Below the pieces are notes generated by a model. It had not been told where the DNA came from. It did not search any database and saw only the letters and a program-made list of their open reading frames with translations. A stretch of DNA of 64,000 bases from Atopsyche davidsoni (taxonomy: Eukaryota > Arthropoda > Insecta > Trichoptera > Hydrobiosidae): assembly GCA_022113835.1 (NCBI GenBank), contig JAILWY010000001.1, positions 5,084,001 to 5,148,000 of the forward strand, given 5' to 3'. This document shows, one piece after another, positions 38,700 to 50,648 of this stretch. The position numbers and the translations under genes are program-made. The stretch's first letter is position 1, and each line of letters opens with the position of its first letter.

Positions 38700-40380
38700 A
38701 TCGGAATGTGACTAAATATATAAATAAATTGTGCTTAAATGCAGCACACGCGAAGATTAGTCGAGAGATTTGGCTTTTTTTGGAAAACCATCAACCATCA
38801 ACTGAATAGGCAATAAACATTTTCGAAATATTCCATCGACAAACAAAAATAAAATTTATCTTGAAACATAATAGCTATCATCATAAATATATATTTTTAA
38901 CTAAGTATTTGAAATAAAGTTACTTTTAATAATCTAAAATTTGATTTTAAGCTCTATTAAGACTAATTTAAAAAAAAAACCTTTTTTAATAATAGAGGTC
39001 ACAAATATATTGATTTATTAATAATGATAAAAGACCACGAAAAATAATTAATTTTAAAGCGTACATATTTTTTAGTCTATTTAAAAAAATTAAATATCAA
39101 ATAAATAAGAAATATTACCATTATCTTATTACGGAATATTTCAAAATACTTTTTTAATTTCACAGTTAAGTAAACGTGATTATTAAATATGCAATTGATA
39201 TATAAAATACAGTAAATTGCCAATAGTTTATCATTATTTATCATTTAATTGAGCTATTGAAAACTACAGAGTATTTTATATAAACATATTTAAAATACTT
39301 ATTTTATGATTGCGATTTTATTCACTGAAAAATATTTAAAAAGTTGAAATGACGATTTATAAAACTTAATGAATACACCCCTGTCTATAATCGCAGGTCA
39401 GGTGCTAGACAAGGGTGGAAGAAATATTCACAGGTAGACGAGTTTTGACGGCAAATCCAGTCAAAGGGTTCGTGCGATCCGCTTCGTGCATATTACCGAG
39501 TATAAATAAATGGTTTGTGGGATTTGAACTTAATTTACACGCGGCACGAGCCGTTTTTTGCAATGTTATTTACAAAAAATATAAACATGCCATTATAAAA
39601 GACCTTTCGTGACTGCGGCTCGTTCTCATTTGCTATTATTTATTTTAATACGGAGCAAAATTTAAACTGTGTTTCAATTTTAAATAAACATCTTATCTGT
39701 CAAATCATTCTGACCTAGAACAACAAAAGGAAAATAAAATATTTTTTAAAATATTAATAACATTTATTTATCGGAAACATCAGATGTGTAATATAAATAA
39801 TTGATTTCGTTATTGTACATGAGTGAGGTGTTATGTATGGGCGTGCTATGTATGCGTATAATGGGTGCATTTTTAAAAGTTGGGAAGCCTCTCAAGTCCT
39901 GTGGTACATACGCACATTTTTCATTCATAATTTTATAAGACACCCTACCTCATTAACGAGAAATGCCGCTTGCAGTGGCTCTCAAGTGCAAATAAAATTA
40001 TTTAAATTTGAAAAAAAATGAAACAGCATGAACTAATTATTAACATGAATTATTTATCTTATATGGAAACTTTATAACAAGAGATATAATTATTTAAAAA
40101 GATTCTCACTTACAGAAGACTTTTTTTTACATTTAATTATTTAGTACATTTCCTTGCTTTTTTTTAACAAACAACAAATAAGATGCAGTTCAACATAGAT
40201 TTATGAAATCTAGATATTTTCTGAAAATATTTTTCATTAGTCAGCATAACATTTTTCCCAAAATTATTTTTCATAGCGTTGCACTTTTATTGTTAAATGC
40301 ATATTTAAAAAATGCAGTGATACAAGATTTTATTATTTTAATGTGGCATGCCAAAGGTTTGGAAGGGGTGGATTTTCAAA
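38700..40380. other. AT-rich non-coding stretch
   Basis: No feature supported. A GC-richer patch at 39380-39560 has a 65-codon frame without a domain. Confidence 0.5.
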
Positions 40381-40403
40381 TTATATAGCGAGGTTTTGAT
40401 TAG

Positions 40404-40618
40404 TATTGGGTCAGGTATGTTAACAACTATCCAGATACCCTTGTATGCCGACAATTTAATAGCCCTCTTAAAGGGTTTCTTAATCGAAGGTTTATGCGCA
40501 GTGGGAAACAATCCGTCCTGAAAGGAGCGAAGTTAGTTACTGACATTCTAACACTTCCTGAATTCAATTTGGGTGAAGTAATAAAAAATATACCTGCAAA
40601 TCTAACACCAAGAGTACA
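40404..40618 (+). CDS. Candidate internal coding exon, product unknown
   Basis: The frame is open from the base after TTTTGATTAG (a weak acceptor) to ACA|GTGAGT (donor at 40619), with an in-frame TGA directly beyond the donor, so open frame and splice signals coincide. Exon length 215 nt, start phase 0, end phase 2. The ~71-residue product is hydrophilic with mixed composition (for example QSVLKGAKLVTDILTLPEF) and looks like real protein, but I do not recognise a family. The antisense frame is also open for ~60 codons. No neighbouring exons found; it may be an old transposon coding fragment. Confidence 0.3.
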
Positions 40619-40624
40619 GTGAGT

Positions 40625-42930
40625 TTCATTTATAGTTGACCTATTAAGATAAATAAATATTTATATTAAATCCTCATTTTTGTCCATTTTAGGATGAGAT
40701 ATAGCCTTAGCCGGGAAAAAATTCTTTCAAGATTTTTCGTATTGTATGTGAATCGATTTCATAAATATTTTATTACAGTAGACATTTGAAATCTACTCTA
40801 GAAAGTTTTGATTATTATTACTATTAATAATTTTTTTTTATTGCTTTTTATTGACACTAATTTTGATTGTTTATTAGATATACCAGACTTTTATTTATCA
40901 AAATTATATTTAGGATATTATTTTTTTGAGACTCACTGAGAGCAAACATAATTGAAGAGTGTGAGAAACATTTTTTTGAAATTTTGTTCTCACTTATAGT
41001 TATAGATTATATAATATATAACTATAAAAAATCATTTATAATTAAAAACTTTATAATATTCAATTAGTTTTTGTTCATGTCTGACTGCATGCTGATTTAA
41101 AGCAAACTTTACTTGTACACTACCAAATTTGCCATAAATTAGATAAATTGTTGATTGCATGTATTAATAATGTTTGTTAATTAATTGACATGTTTTCATG
41201 TTTTTTTAATTGACATCTATCTGTTGATTGAGAAAATATAACTGTATTTATATAAATTTTAAGATGTTACCTCATAAATCTGAAAAAACTTATACAATTA
41301 CATTTTAATATACAACCTCGAATAGCCTTTTTTTCTCGTATATTTTCATATGAACATTCCTGTTGATTCCCATACAGAGAGCGGGAGTAGATAAATCTCG
41401 CATTTGTCACTTCATCATGTGTTCGCCGTCCGCATTTCTATGAAGTCAACAATATAAACCGTATCAGCTGTCCCGATGTTGAATTGAATCTAGAATTTAT
41501 TTCACACCCACCGCCATTATAATCAACCCTCATATTTTAATATTTTATCACGGTGGATCTGTGCACCCCAAAAACAAACAGCCTACCTCAGAAGGCTTCA
41601 TAAGTCACCCCCGTCCGGGTCCGGTCCTTTCCACACAATTTGACAATAAATATGATGTAAGCCTTCTTATATACAGAAATAATATCGCTCTTGAAATATT
41701 GTAATTTTATAGTATTGTTATGAGTTTGGAACGTGAATGAATGCGGCTTCGGCTGCTCTCGTCTGACTTCGGTAGAAATATGAGTCGCTGGGCAGGTTAA
41801 CAAAAAACCTCGCAGTACGCGCCGCTAGGGCCGGGTAAGGCTCAACGATCAATTATTTTATAATGAATTTATGCAAAATGATGAAAGCCGGCCAATTTTC
41901 CACGGCGATGAAATCTCTTGACATTATATTTGAATAATGTCATAAAACATTTTTGTTTGAGAATGCATAAAGTGGTTTGATGTCATACATAAAATTATGA
42001 ATAATTTTTCACACTTTTTTTGATATTGTATAAAAAAATATTTAAGCTTCACACATGCCGGATTCACTGAAATGATTTTGAAAATTTGATAACATCAATA
42101 AAATATTAAACAATACTAATTCTAATGACTTCAAATGACCCACGGTAAATCAATATAGCGAAAACGTTTAGATATGTGTAATTGATTGAATTAGTTTAAT
42201 TTCACTACTATTATTTCATTATGCTAAAATTGTTTGCAAAATATTTCATTTTAATGAAAGTTCATGCCAATATTATTGTATAACTAGTTTACTGGTAAAT
42301 CATCTCTTTACTTGTACTCAAGTAATTTACTTCCCAAAGGTTTCATTATGTGAGATTTCACATATATTTGCATTTACAATTTGCAATTACATTCAAACTA
42401 CAAGTTTCAGGGAGTCTCTTATTTCAGGTAATGTGTTGTTTCTTCTGTGAGATCCTACCTGTCGGGAGTAGATCCTGCAGGGGCGGCGCGAGTACGTTTG
42501 TGTGGACTAGCGGGCGGTCGATGCATTGTCGTAGAGGGTTTCAGACTGCGATATATCTCCAAACTACCATACTTCGATCAAGTATTAGAATCACAGGACC
42601 ACAAATATGAATACCCGAATAACTAGGAGATAACGGTATTTTTTTGCTTGTAGGCGCTTTCGCCTTTCAAGAGCTTCTTCAGATTGACGCAGCTTTTTAG
42701 TATAACAAATTAAACCAGTCTGTTATGGATAGAATAAAAAGCTCGTGCACACCTGCGGTAGCCGCATCGCGGTTGGCATGTTTTTGCATGTAACCGCGTA
42801 AACATACGCACTAGTGGTTTTGATTAAGACCTGTGACGTCACGAGTAGTTAAGCAATCAGCAGGCTTGAAATATACTTGTTATATAATAAATCTTGTATG
42901 GATACCGCGGTTATTCGACACTACGAGCTC
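40625..42930. other. AT-rich non-coding stretch with small GC patches
   Basis: Patches at 41340-41480, 41570-41900 and 42450-42560 are less AT-rich. A TTATTTCAG acceptor-like site at 42427 precedes a frame without a domain. No gene supported. Confidence 0.45.
42834..42841. promoter_or_regulatory. CRE palindrome TGACGTCA
   Basis: Perfect CREB/ATF-type octamer, one of five in the right third of the window. Confidence 0.5.
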
Positions 42931-43043
42931 AAAGCCAATATAAATTAATTAACGGGTGTTTCGACATCTCAAGGTTAGTGTTGAAACCATTTTCAGAAAA
43001 TTATATAAGCCGAAATGGCTTCTATGTGAGGTTTCAAAAAAAT

Positions 43044-43102
43044 TCGTCTTCTTCTTCAGGTGCCTCTCCTCAGAGGAGATACGAATAGGTGACCATGTCA
43101 CT
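43044..43102 (-). pseudogene. RTE-like LINE 3' end, copy 2
   Basis: Minus strand carries DMVT, a short insertion, LL and stop, then GGAGAGGCACCTGAAGAAGA, the shared 3' end. It sits back to back with the R1/I-like fragment that begins ~30 bp to its right, which explains why a single 243-codon frame runs across both. Confidence 0.6.
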
Positions 43103-43135
43103 ATCTTATATTATTTCTATCTTGGGGCAGTCTTA

Positions 43136-43775
43136 TTACAAGCAAGTGATGTTAACATCGAGATAGGCTGGGTGAGAGCTCACGTTGGTCTTGTTGGCAA
43201 CGAGAAAGCTGACGAAAAGCCTAAAGAAGCCACCAAAAAGAAAATTAATTATGTATTTTCCGGCTTTCCTCTGAGTTTCGCAAAAAATCTCCAGAGGAAA
43301 ATTACAATGGACACATGGAATGAAAGGTGCACAAGCTCTCCGCAAGGGAACGTAACAAAGATGTTATTTGATTCTGTTACAGACGCCGCTGTATACAGGA
43401 ATACCTGCGAGATTAGCTTTGAATCAACCCAGCTCCTAACGGATCACGGAGTGATGAGAAGTTATCTCCGCAGGTTCCACTTGACGAGCGACGATACATG
43501 CCCTTGTGATGATATTACTCCACAAACAGTGATCCACCTTGTGGGTACATGCCCCATCTTTGGCCTTCAGAGACGCCGACAGGAGGGCCTGAAGTCAGTG
43601 GCGAGACACCCACAGTTGATGAAGTCACTGGAAGGGTATCATGGGACTGGGTGTAGCTTCAGTCACTCGCAGCACAATTTCGATTGACTAGTTTGGAAAG
43701 TTTCCCCAAATTGTGATGACAAACCTTGTACATAGTAAGCAAAGTACCAAACCTATAAATTTTTTTTTAAAAAAG
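43136..43775 (+). pseudogene. R1/I-like LINE ORF2 C-terminal fragment with RNase H
   Basis: Encodes the end of a non-LTR retrotransposon polyprotein. The RNase H tail reads EIGWVRAHVGLVGNEKADE, with the conserved His and Asp of that fold. A linker follows, then MRSYLRRFHLTSDDTCPCDD and HLVGTCP, a C-x-C...H-x4-C knuckle typical of R1/I-type elements. The 5' part (endonuclease, reverse transcriptase) is missing. Relative to the copy at 19.7-20.0 kb it lost two short in-frame pieces and has a frame change near the C-terminus, so the final residues are not original. A 3' UTR and T/A-rich end run to ~43775. The apparent start at 42956 belongs to upstream repeat sequence. Non-functional. Confidence 0.85.
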
Positions 43776-43839
43776 TCTTATTATTTCTAGCCATATTTCG
43801 CTTGAGTTTGGTGAAACACACATGAGGTTGGCGGCATCA

Positions 43840-44130
43840 CGGTGATGCCTTTAATAGAGCGGAGCCCCGCCGCGGCGCCGGCTGCCCGAGTGCCGGGCCT
43901 TCGGGGAATCCGAACCCATTTCAAGAGCGTTCAATTAGGCACACGGTCGGGTGACATCCTCCCGCCGCGGGCCGGAGCGCCGCGGAGATGCCCGCGATAC
44001 CAGCTTTATGGCCGAAATAAAGCCTCCGGCGGGTACGTGATGCTTTTGTGTAAATACTTGTCAAATTGAAAGCCCTAATTGCCGCAATTGGAGCACCTGT
44101 AAATCAAACGACGCTCTGACGCTTTATTCG
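43840..44130. promoter_or_regulatory. GC-rich, CpG-rich island
   Basis: Dense CCGCCGCGG-type sequence (43860-44000) passes into a less GC-rich part with AATTGCCGCAATTGG (homeodomain-like inverted sites, ~44088). A 75-codon frame has no domain. Putative regulatory element. Confidence 0.3.
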
Positions 44131-44274
44131 CATTTCGAAGCAGGATGGATTCATTTTTATTTTTATTGTATTTTTGGGTATAGAAATTCAATATTTTTAT
44201 ACTTGGAGGAATTCCATTTTAATATTTTAAATGATAAGTAAAATACTTGCATCAAATACTTGAGTTCTGTTTGA

Positions 44275-44345
44275 CTAACGTGAAAGGTTGGCGAAACCGG
44301 TCACCAATTAAAATCTATATGTAGAAAAATCGCATAAGTGTTTTA
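44275..44345 (+). repeat. GAAACCGGT motif repeat, copy 1
   Basis: Shares GTGAAAGGTTGGCGAAACCG, GTCACCAAT and GTAGAAAAATC blocks with 57745-57825. The CGAAACYRGT core is also present in the palindrome at 37.8 kb. Possibly part of a Penelope-like or MITE family. Confidence 0.5.
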
Positions 44346-44678
44346 CATATTAATTAAAATATTTTTGCATATACTCATTTAAAGCATTGTGAATTATAGC
44401 TGCATAAATTTTAAAGATCGTATACAAATCGTACACCCAAAGTGTAAGATAAACACAAAAGCTTAAAATTCATCGCAAATAAATTTTAAATTGTGTAATA
44501 GACATCAATTACTGCATAAATTAGTTTATTTATAATATTCCTGTACACTTTGATAGAAAGTACTCTATATATATATACATATATTTTATGCGTGTAATAA
44601 AAAATAACTCATATCAATTTCAATCAAAAACAAAATTGAAAGATATTTATGAAATTAAAAATACATTATTTTTTTCAG

Positions 44679-44774
44679 CAACTATAATTCCAAACCATCC
44701 CTGTATGGAAAGCCTAATGCATCCCATCCCTTGTGTGTGTCTGCAGCAGGTCCCGATCTCACCCTTGCTAAGTG
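44679..44774 (+). other. Candidate terminal exon, weak
   Basis: A TTATTTTTTTCAG acceptor (ending at 44678) precedes a frame of ~31 codons (NYNSKPSLYGKPNASHPLCV and on) to a stop, with AATAAA ~15-20 nt further at ~44793. Another frame is open as well. Product unknown, no partner exon. Confidence 0.15.
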
Positions 44775-44939
44775 ACGATTAATTATGTTTTTAATAAAAT
44801 CTGTGTTAAGACCCCATTATCTGGTAGGGGATGAAATTCCGCAAGTCAACGTGTTATGAAAACGCGGGCTCTTATCCGAGACCCCGATACCTGTAAATTC
44901 CTACAAATTTATAATGGCCCATACAATAATGACGATTTC

Positions 44940-45430
44940 TCAAAGTTACCTATCTAAATGACCACGATTAACTGATAATTATTGATACTTTAGATATAAG
45001 AAAAAATATATAAGTTTTATCTTGAAACAAGTACTATTTAACTTAAATAGTGAACAAATAATACAAAAATACCCAAGTTTCAATTTAATCTTCTAAATGA
45101 AAATAATTTCGATGTTTTGATAATATTTCATTTATATGACTCAAAAACGTTTGCTCTCAAAATTTGCATCCGAGGCACACTTACCTAATTTTTCATGTAT
45201 ATATTCATAAATAGTTAATATTTTAAAGTGTTTTTGATCTTACTTTTAAGAACAATAAAAATGAGTGTCAAATAATTGTCTTCGTATCGTCTAATAAATT
45301 ATAAAAAAAAAATATTTTATGTACACATGTCCAAAAACGTTCAAATATCCCTGAAAAGGGAAGCATCGACCAAAGTAAACAATATTGAAACGAAGCTTTA
45401 TATTTATTATTACTCTGACATCTAATCCAT
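44940..45430. other. AT-rich spacer
   Basis: No recognisable feature. Confidence 0.5.
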
Positions 45431-45439
45431 CTGAATGCA

Positions 45440-45960
45440 TATATTCAAGCGGAGAGCTCTATTTATGAGTCAATCATGGCTCCACGCGGGCTTCGTGGGC
45501 AAGCAGAACAAACAGCAGCCACGTGGCAGACATTGTCAATTTCGCATTGATTTGGTTTCGTCGACCGCGAATGCACCCGCATTTAGTATGTGTACGCAGA
45601 GTAAACACGCGTGTAAGGCTTCCCTCGCGGGAGAGCCGCGAGGCTTCTGGCGAGGCTCATGGCAAGGCTCGACCGCCACCCTGAAGTGGAAGCCCGGCGA
45701 GGATCCTGTAAGGACCTACAATCGATGTTTTTACAGTCGTTTACCTCAGTCGGGGCTCGAGTTACAGCGGGCTCGGTACTCGCTTCAGGTAAGGTAAGTA
45801 AGAGCAGGCGCTCGCAGTGTTTTATTTGGCCGTCGCTGATTTTTTTGGTTTCGTTTTGTTTCGGGTGGTTTTGAGTTTGTGGGTCGTGGCCCGCTGCTTC
45901 GAGTGTGGTATAATGCTCGGAGTATTTGTTTCAAAAACATCACGCGCGGACGCACGACGT
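45440..45960. promoter_or_regulatory. GC-rich island with possible promoter and first exon
   Basis: CpG-rich. On the plus strand an arthropod initiator TCAGTC (A at 45748) is followed ~28 nt later by CGGTACT, close to but not matching a DPE, and then by two overlapping strong donors, CAG|GTAAGG (45788/45789) and AAG|GTAAGT (45793/45794). A 120-codon frame at 45435-45797 runs through but shows no domain. This would suit an untranslated first exon of ~41 nt. Confidence 0.25.
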
Positions 45961-46049
45961 GTCTGCTGCGTCGCTTTTTGTGTTAAAATGGAATACCTCC
46001 ACGTCACTACAAGTCAAACAATACGCAAGCAGTTAATTTGCTAACTTTA

Positions 46050-47640
46050 CTCAAAGTGGACAGCCGGAGAACCGAAAGCGGGGAAATGAATGAATTTGAA
46101 AAAAATACAAAATTCTCATTCAACTCATGCATTGTGTGATTTTGTACGAGAAAATATTCGCATAGCTCTCGTTGGCGCAAATAAACGTTGATAATTAATG
46201 GTTTGATTGTATCAACAAGTATCACAGAGTACTTGAATCATCGGTAATCATAAAAGAAAAACTATTGTGACATTCATTAAAAAAATCGCTTTCATAAATG
46301 TATATTGGCAGTATAAAATACAAAATTGAGTGAAAAAACTAAAACGAGTCATGTTTTGCTGTTTTGATATTGCAATTTTTTCGTTATTCGACATTTTGCA
46401 TAAACATAAAGATTATTTTATAAGACAATATCATACAAGTAAAAAGCGTGAAGATGTCATACTTTCACATAAAATCAGCGGTAAATGTAAAGATTTGCAG
46501 TCGAATAAGTCTTTTAATATGGTGCCTGAACTTAATAGCGATATCCTTCTCCCCGCGAGAAATTCTTCACTTGTAGGAACATTACTACAAAGGCCCAAGC
46601 ATGGGAGTCTTCAGAAAAATTTCACAGCCCGTTTTATTTGATAAGCTGCTGTTGGAATGCCAGCTGTGCTGGTGTTTCTTTATATTTGCTGTTACTTTGT
46701 GTATCGCATTCTTTCCTTGATCAAATTGAATTAATTAATTTGACATAAAAGGAGGAATCTCGGCCAGACAAAACATTCTTTATGAATTATTGAGCAGGCG
46801 TGAGACACCATCTGCGGAACCTGACACAATATTCTTAAATGCAATTGTAGCCATTAAAAATTTTAAATACATTTTCGCGGAATTATAATGTAATAAATAA
46901 AACATTAAAATCGACTGCTCTTGACTGAACGTTGTAGTTTTTTTTAAATTATATTCGGTACTAATTAGTTTGCATCCGTTAATTTAATGTAACGAGTAGG
47001 ATTGAGAGCTTAATAACAAATTCAAACATTTCATTTTCTGTTATAATAAATATTTATCGAGGAATGCAATTATTTTCGGCGGGTCACAAAATATACTAAT
47101 AGGCTTGATTAAATCAATTCGTGGGGTTAAATAAATATTGGATCGATTCCTTCCGCGGTGTGGATTTGTACATCGGGAAATACACCCGTGCATATATACA
47201 GAAAATCTTAAGTCCAGTGGCGTGCAGTTTGTATAAGCCATAAAGCACTGCATACCCTATAATACCTCTCCGCAAATAAAAAAAAAACAAAACCTTCGTC
47301 GATGCTGTTCCCACTGAAATAATAAAATTCGCTTTCTGTCTCGTGTTGAAAACTCCTATGACTCAAATTGGTAATATTTTACATTTAGTATATATAAGAA
47401 AATGTTTAAGTGTCAGTATCAAAATTTTCTTGGTCATAAATAGCAGTGGAAAAAATCTAGTATCAGTTCATTTCAATCATCAAGATATAAAAATAATAGA
47501 AAAATCAACTTCTGATCAGATTATTTTTATATTTGTGTGCGTTCTTGACTTTCAAAGATTTACAGACGTCAGGCTAATAAAGCTCTTGGGGGATGAAAAC
47601 GCACACACAAATATATATTAATAATATAGTAGTAGTAACA
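46050..47640. other. AT-rich non-coding stretch
   Basis: Frames such as 46330-46641 (103 codons) show no domain. A modest GC patch is at 46520-46680. Nothing supported. Confidence 0.45.
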
Positions 47641-47648
47641 GTGGATGG

Positions 47649-47956
47649 GAGGTTCTGCCTCACCCGCCTTATAGCCCAGACCTTGCCCCTTCCGACTACC
47701 ACTTGTTTCAATCGATGCAGAATGCCCTTTCTGGAATACGCTTCACTTCTGAACAGAGCATCAAAAATTGTCTTGATTCTTACTTGGCTTCAAAAGACGA
47801 ACAGTTATTTTGGGATGGAATCCATAATTTGTCCGAAAGATGGAAAAAAAGTAGTAGCTAGCGATGGACAATACTTTGAATAGAATATATTGTATCAATT
47901 TTTTATAATAAAGCTCCAATTCCACGAAAAAATCCGAAAAAATTAATGCACACACC
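47649..47956 (+). pseudogene. mariner transposase C-terminal remnant with 3' end
   Basis: Encodes the last ~78 residues of a mariner-type (IS630/Tc1 superfamily) transposase: [36 protein letters not shown] and, after a one-base shift, [10 protein letters not shown] and stop. Such enzymes cut and paste the element with a D,D34D triad; only the third Asp remains (codon 47694-47696). The frame breaks in the A7 run at 47844-47850. Downstream are the usual short UTR and a 3' terminal repeat-like end (CCGAAAAAATTAATGCACAC, ~47934-47953) next to TA repeats that could hide the TA target. The 5' four-fifths is missing. Confidence 0.9.
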
Positions 47957-48029
47957 GTATATATATATAAACATATACCTGTATACAATGCAAGTCGGCA
48001 GTTTTTGCAATCGTAAATAATAAAAGTCA

Positions 48030-48245
48030 CGTATTATGAGGTCGCAAACGCGCCCCCACCCAGCAGTCGCGATTAAATCATCGCGAAATTTCTCCATAAT
48101 CTGGATGTGAATCCCGGCCGGTTCATTCAACCACCGCCTGCAGTATAGGGGACCCGCACTCATTCCGCCAAGAATTTGTGTCCCGATATTCGATATGACC
48201 GCTCCCACCTCCAGACCAGGGCTGCCCAGCTCACCAAGCACACAA
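48030..48245. promoter_or_regulatory. GC-rich island with inverted TCGCGA pair
   Basis: Contains TCGCGATTAAATCATCGCGA (two TCGCGA palindromes flanking ATTAAATCA, ~48065-48084) and other CpG-rich sequence. A 112-codon minus-strand frame overlaps without a domain. Putative regulatory element. Confidence 0.3.
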
Positions 48246-48843
48246 ACACATATACTATATATAATATATTATTCCTCATGAGGCTGCAGATGGTACTTTT
48301 GCTATCATATTTAATTTTTAATGAAATCGCATTATTAGGAGACTCCCAATATGTTTAGCTCTAATATAAAAATAATATATCTTCTGTGGAATTCATTTGC
48401 CGCGGCCATCCCTACCTTCGAGTCTGTGGTGAGTTCCTTTGAGCTCGGAGCGAGACCCGCACCAAAAACTAAAGGACGCCGTCTCATCAAGATACCCGGT
48501 GTCTAGTGACCCAGGGTCCGGGACCTGCTCAATAGAGACCCTGATTCAGGTTCTGCAATGTAGGCTTTGTCTTTGTTGTCGATTCTCCCTTTCCAGATTG
48601 GTAAAAAGTGTAAAATTTAAAAATAAAAAAAAAGACGATTTCTGAAGTACTTCGTCGTTTCTACTATAACCAACAAAACGTGCGTTTTATTTAGTATATA
48701 CAAAACATAAAATGTGTTTTCGCATATGTCAATAATTGAGTTGCCAAATTACGGGTTTTAAATTTAAAGAAAAGAAAAAGAAAATATAAACGTTGGATAG
48801 CATCGTCGAATTCAGTTGGAAAGCTTTTATTGCGACCCTTTGT

Positions 48844-48873
48844 CGTTGGTTAAAAATATTATTTTAACCAACG
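48844..48873. repeat. Perfect 12-bp hairpin
   Basis: Arms 48844-48855 and 48862-48873 are exact reverse complements around ATATTA. Uncommon by chance at this length, but no element ends are recognised. Confidence 0.5.
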
Positions 48874-50085
48874 TACGCTAACTTATCAGAAGGTCCGTTT
48901 AGTTTCTGTTAGAAGTGATGCCTCTTGAAGTATTGACAGACTATATAAAATATTTATGTAGACTTCAGTAAGTCGGTTATGTTCAGTTGAAAAAATAACC
49001 CGTACGAATAAGCTATAACGTTTTATTATAAGTAGTGCGACGAAACGGATCAGACTTAACATTCATCAACATTGAAATCTTTTTTTTTTATAATGAAAAT
49101 TCGTATTTGTAAATATTTAAGTTATTGAGTGAAATTTTAAAATCACACTAATTGTATAGTTCAAGTCAAGCTCTAAGTTTCCATAAATATGTAGACCCAA
49201 GTATTTTTTTCGTGATACAAAATTTATAAACTTCGTGATTTCGATATAATGCCAACTTCACTATAAATATGACGCCATGAACTTAAATCGTGTATGTATA
49301 ATTTGACAATGAGGTTATAAAGTGTATTCGCTTTGCAAAAGTTGCGCGGGCGTGAGAATCGAGTCCCGAAGTCCCGTCTACCTCCAATGCATCGTATTTG
49401 CAGGCTTCGAGGGTTGTCTCACAGCAGAAGTATACAGCCTTCCAAAGCACTGAAAAGTAGACAGAATGGCTATAACAAAAAAATATAGTTTGTAGTAAGA
49501 TTCTAGCATTTTCAATTTAAAACGATTCTGCTTTCTGTTGTTGATTGTAAAATTTATTAACTATAATATAGCACCACTAATAATTATATGCATTAGATAC
49601 ATCGTTTATACAATTTTGTCTCACAAAAAATAAATAAAATAATAATAATAATAACATAGTTTTTTTGATAGAATCAAGTAATTGTGATTTTGGTTGGTAT
49701 AATTTGAAGTTTTTACTCCCTCAATCATAACATGACTTTTGACAAAAGTCAATATTCTTGACGGCGATCAGTTTATGCAAACCTTCGGTTATTTAATCAA
49801 AGTTAGTTAACTAAGGGGATTGATTGTCATATAAAATGGCAACCCTACATATTGCCATCCCGTTCTAAGAGGATCTCCTTCTTTTTGCCACTTCGAGGCA
49901 CCGTTATTGCAGAGGAATGTTTCGGTATCTGTATTTATTATATTTGATAACTAAGAAGTAATGTTTTTATTTAATGTTTCGTTTTGCTGTTATACGCTTA
50001 CTTAGTATCGAATAACATTATAAATTTATATATTTTAAGCAATTTGTTTGCTAAGCTATAATAATAAGACTTTCACATCTATCGA

Positions 50086-50093
50086 TGACGTCA
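50086..50093. promoter_or_regulatory. CRE palindrome TGACGTCA
   Basis: Perfect octamer inside ATCGATGACGTCATGTGG. Another lies 860 bp downstream. Confidence 0.5.
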
Positions 50094-50648
50094 TGTGGTG
50101 TATGCAATTAATTTAATATTTTGTGGCCCCCTATATTGAATAATGTCTTTTAAATACTCTGAATTATATATTTATATATTCAATATTCTTAAAATAATGT
50201 ACTTAGTGGAATTTCATTTTGTGAAACTAGCTACAAAATATAAATTTTCATTCACCATTTCAATTTAATTTTAATTCAAAACATTTATACATTTTAAATT
50301 CAAAAGGAAAATAATATTTATTAGTGAATAAATATTTTATAAATTTATTATAAAAAAAAAATCACTTTTAAATCTATAACAGTTATGTTATCACAAGTTG
50401 AAATTCACACAAAGCCCCTTTGGAAACGTTTACGTCAGCGGTGACGCGCTTTGTTGTCAAGACAACACAAATGTTGAGCCATTTAGTTCTTATTGAAGCA
50501 TAAAAGTCACCGTGGAAGCCGAATTTATTAAAAAACGAAAAAAAAACCCTGCCTGCAAAGGAGCTGGGGTCACAAGAATACATTTAAAAAGCCATACTTG
50601 TCAAATAAACTAGCGGGAGTGAAAGGGTTAGAGGGGGCCGTCTGGCGC

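Larger units (their letters stand above)
48250..50630. other. AT-rich non-coding stretch with a hairpin
   Basis: No gene supported. A perfect 12-bp inverted repeat CGTTGGTTAAAA...TTTTAACCAACG with a 6-nt loop lies at 48844-48873, and a CRE at 50086. A GC patch at 49340-49440 has no recognised content. Confidence 0.45.

Noticed and set aside
39505..39535. Third copy of the tRNA-Thr SINE (TTTGTGGGATTTGAACTTAA)
   Set aside because: Only a short B-box-like match; no leader, anticodon arm or tail similarity.
40994..41027. AT-only inverted repeat (TTATAGTTATA...TATAACTATAA)
   Set aside because: Such palindromes are common by chance in A/T-rich DNA.
42956..43687. 243-codon open frame as a host gene
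   Set aside because: Its 5' part is antisense repeat sequence and the rest is a decayed LINE C-terminus (RNase H and CxC...HxxxxC).
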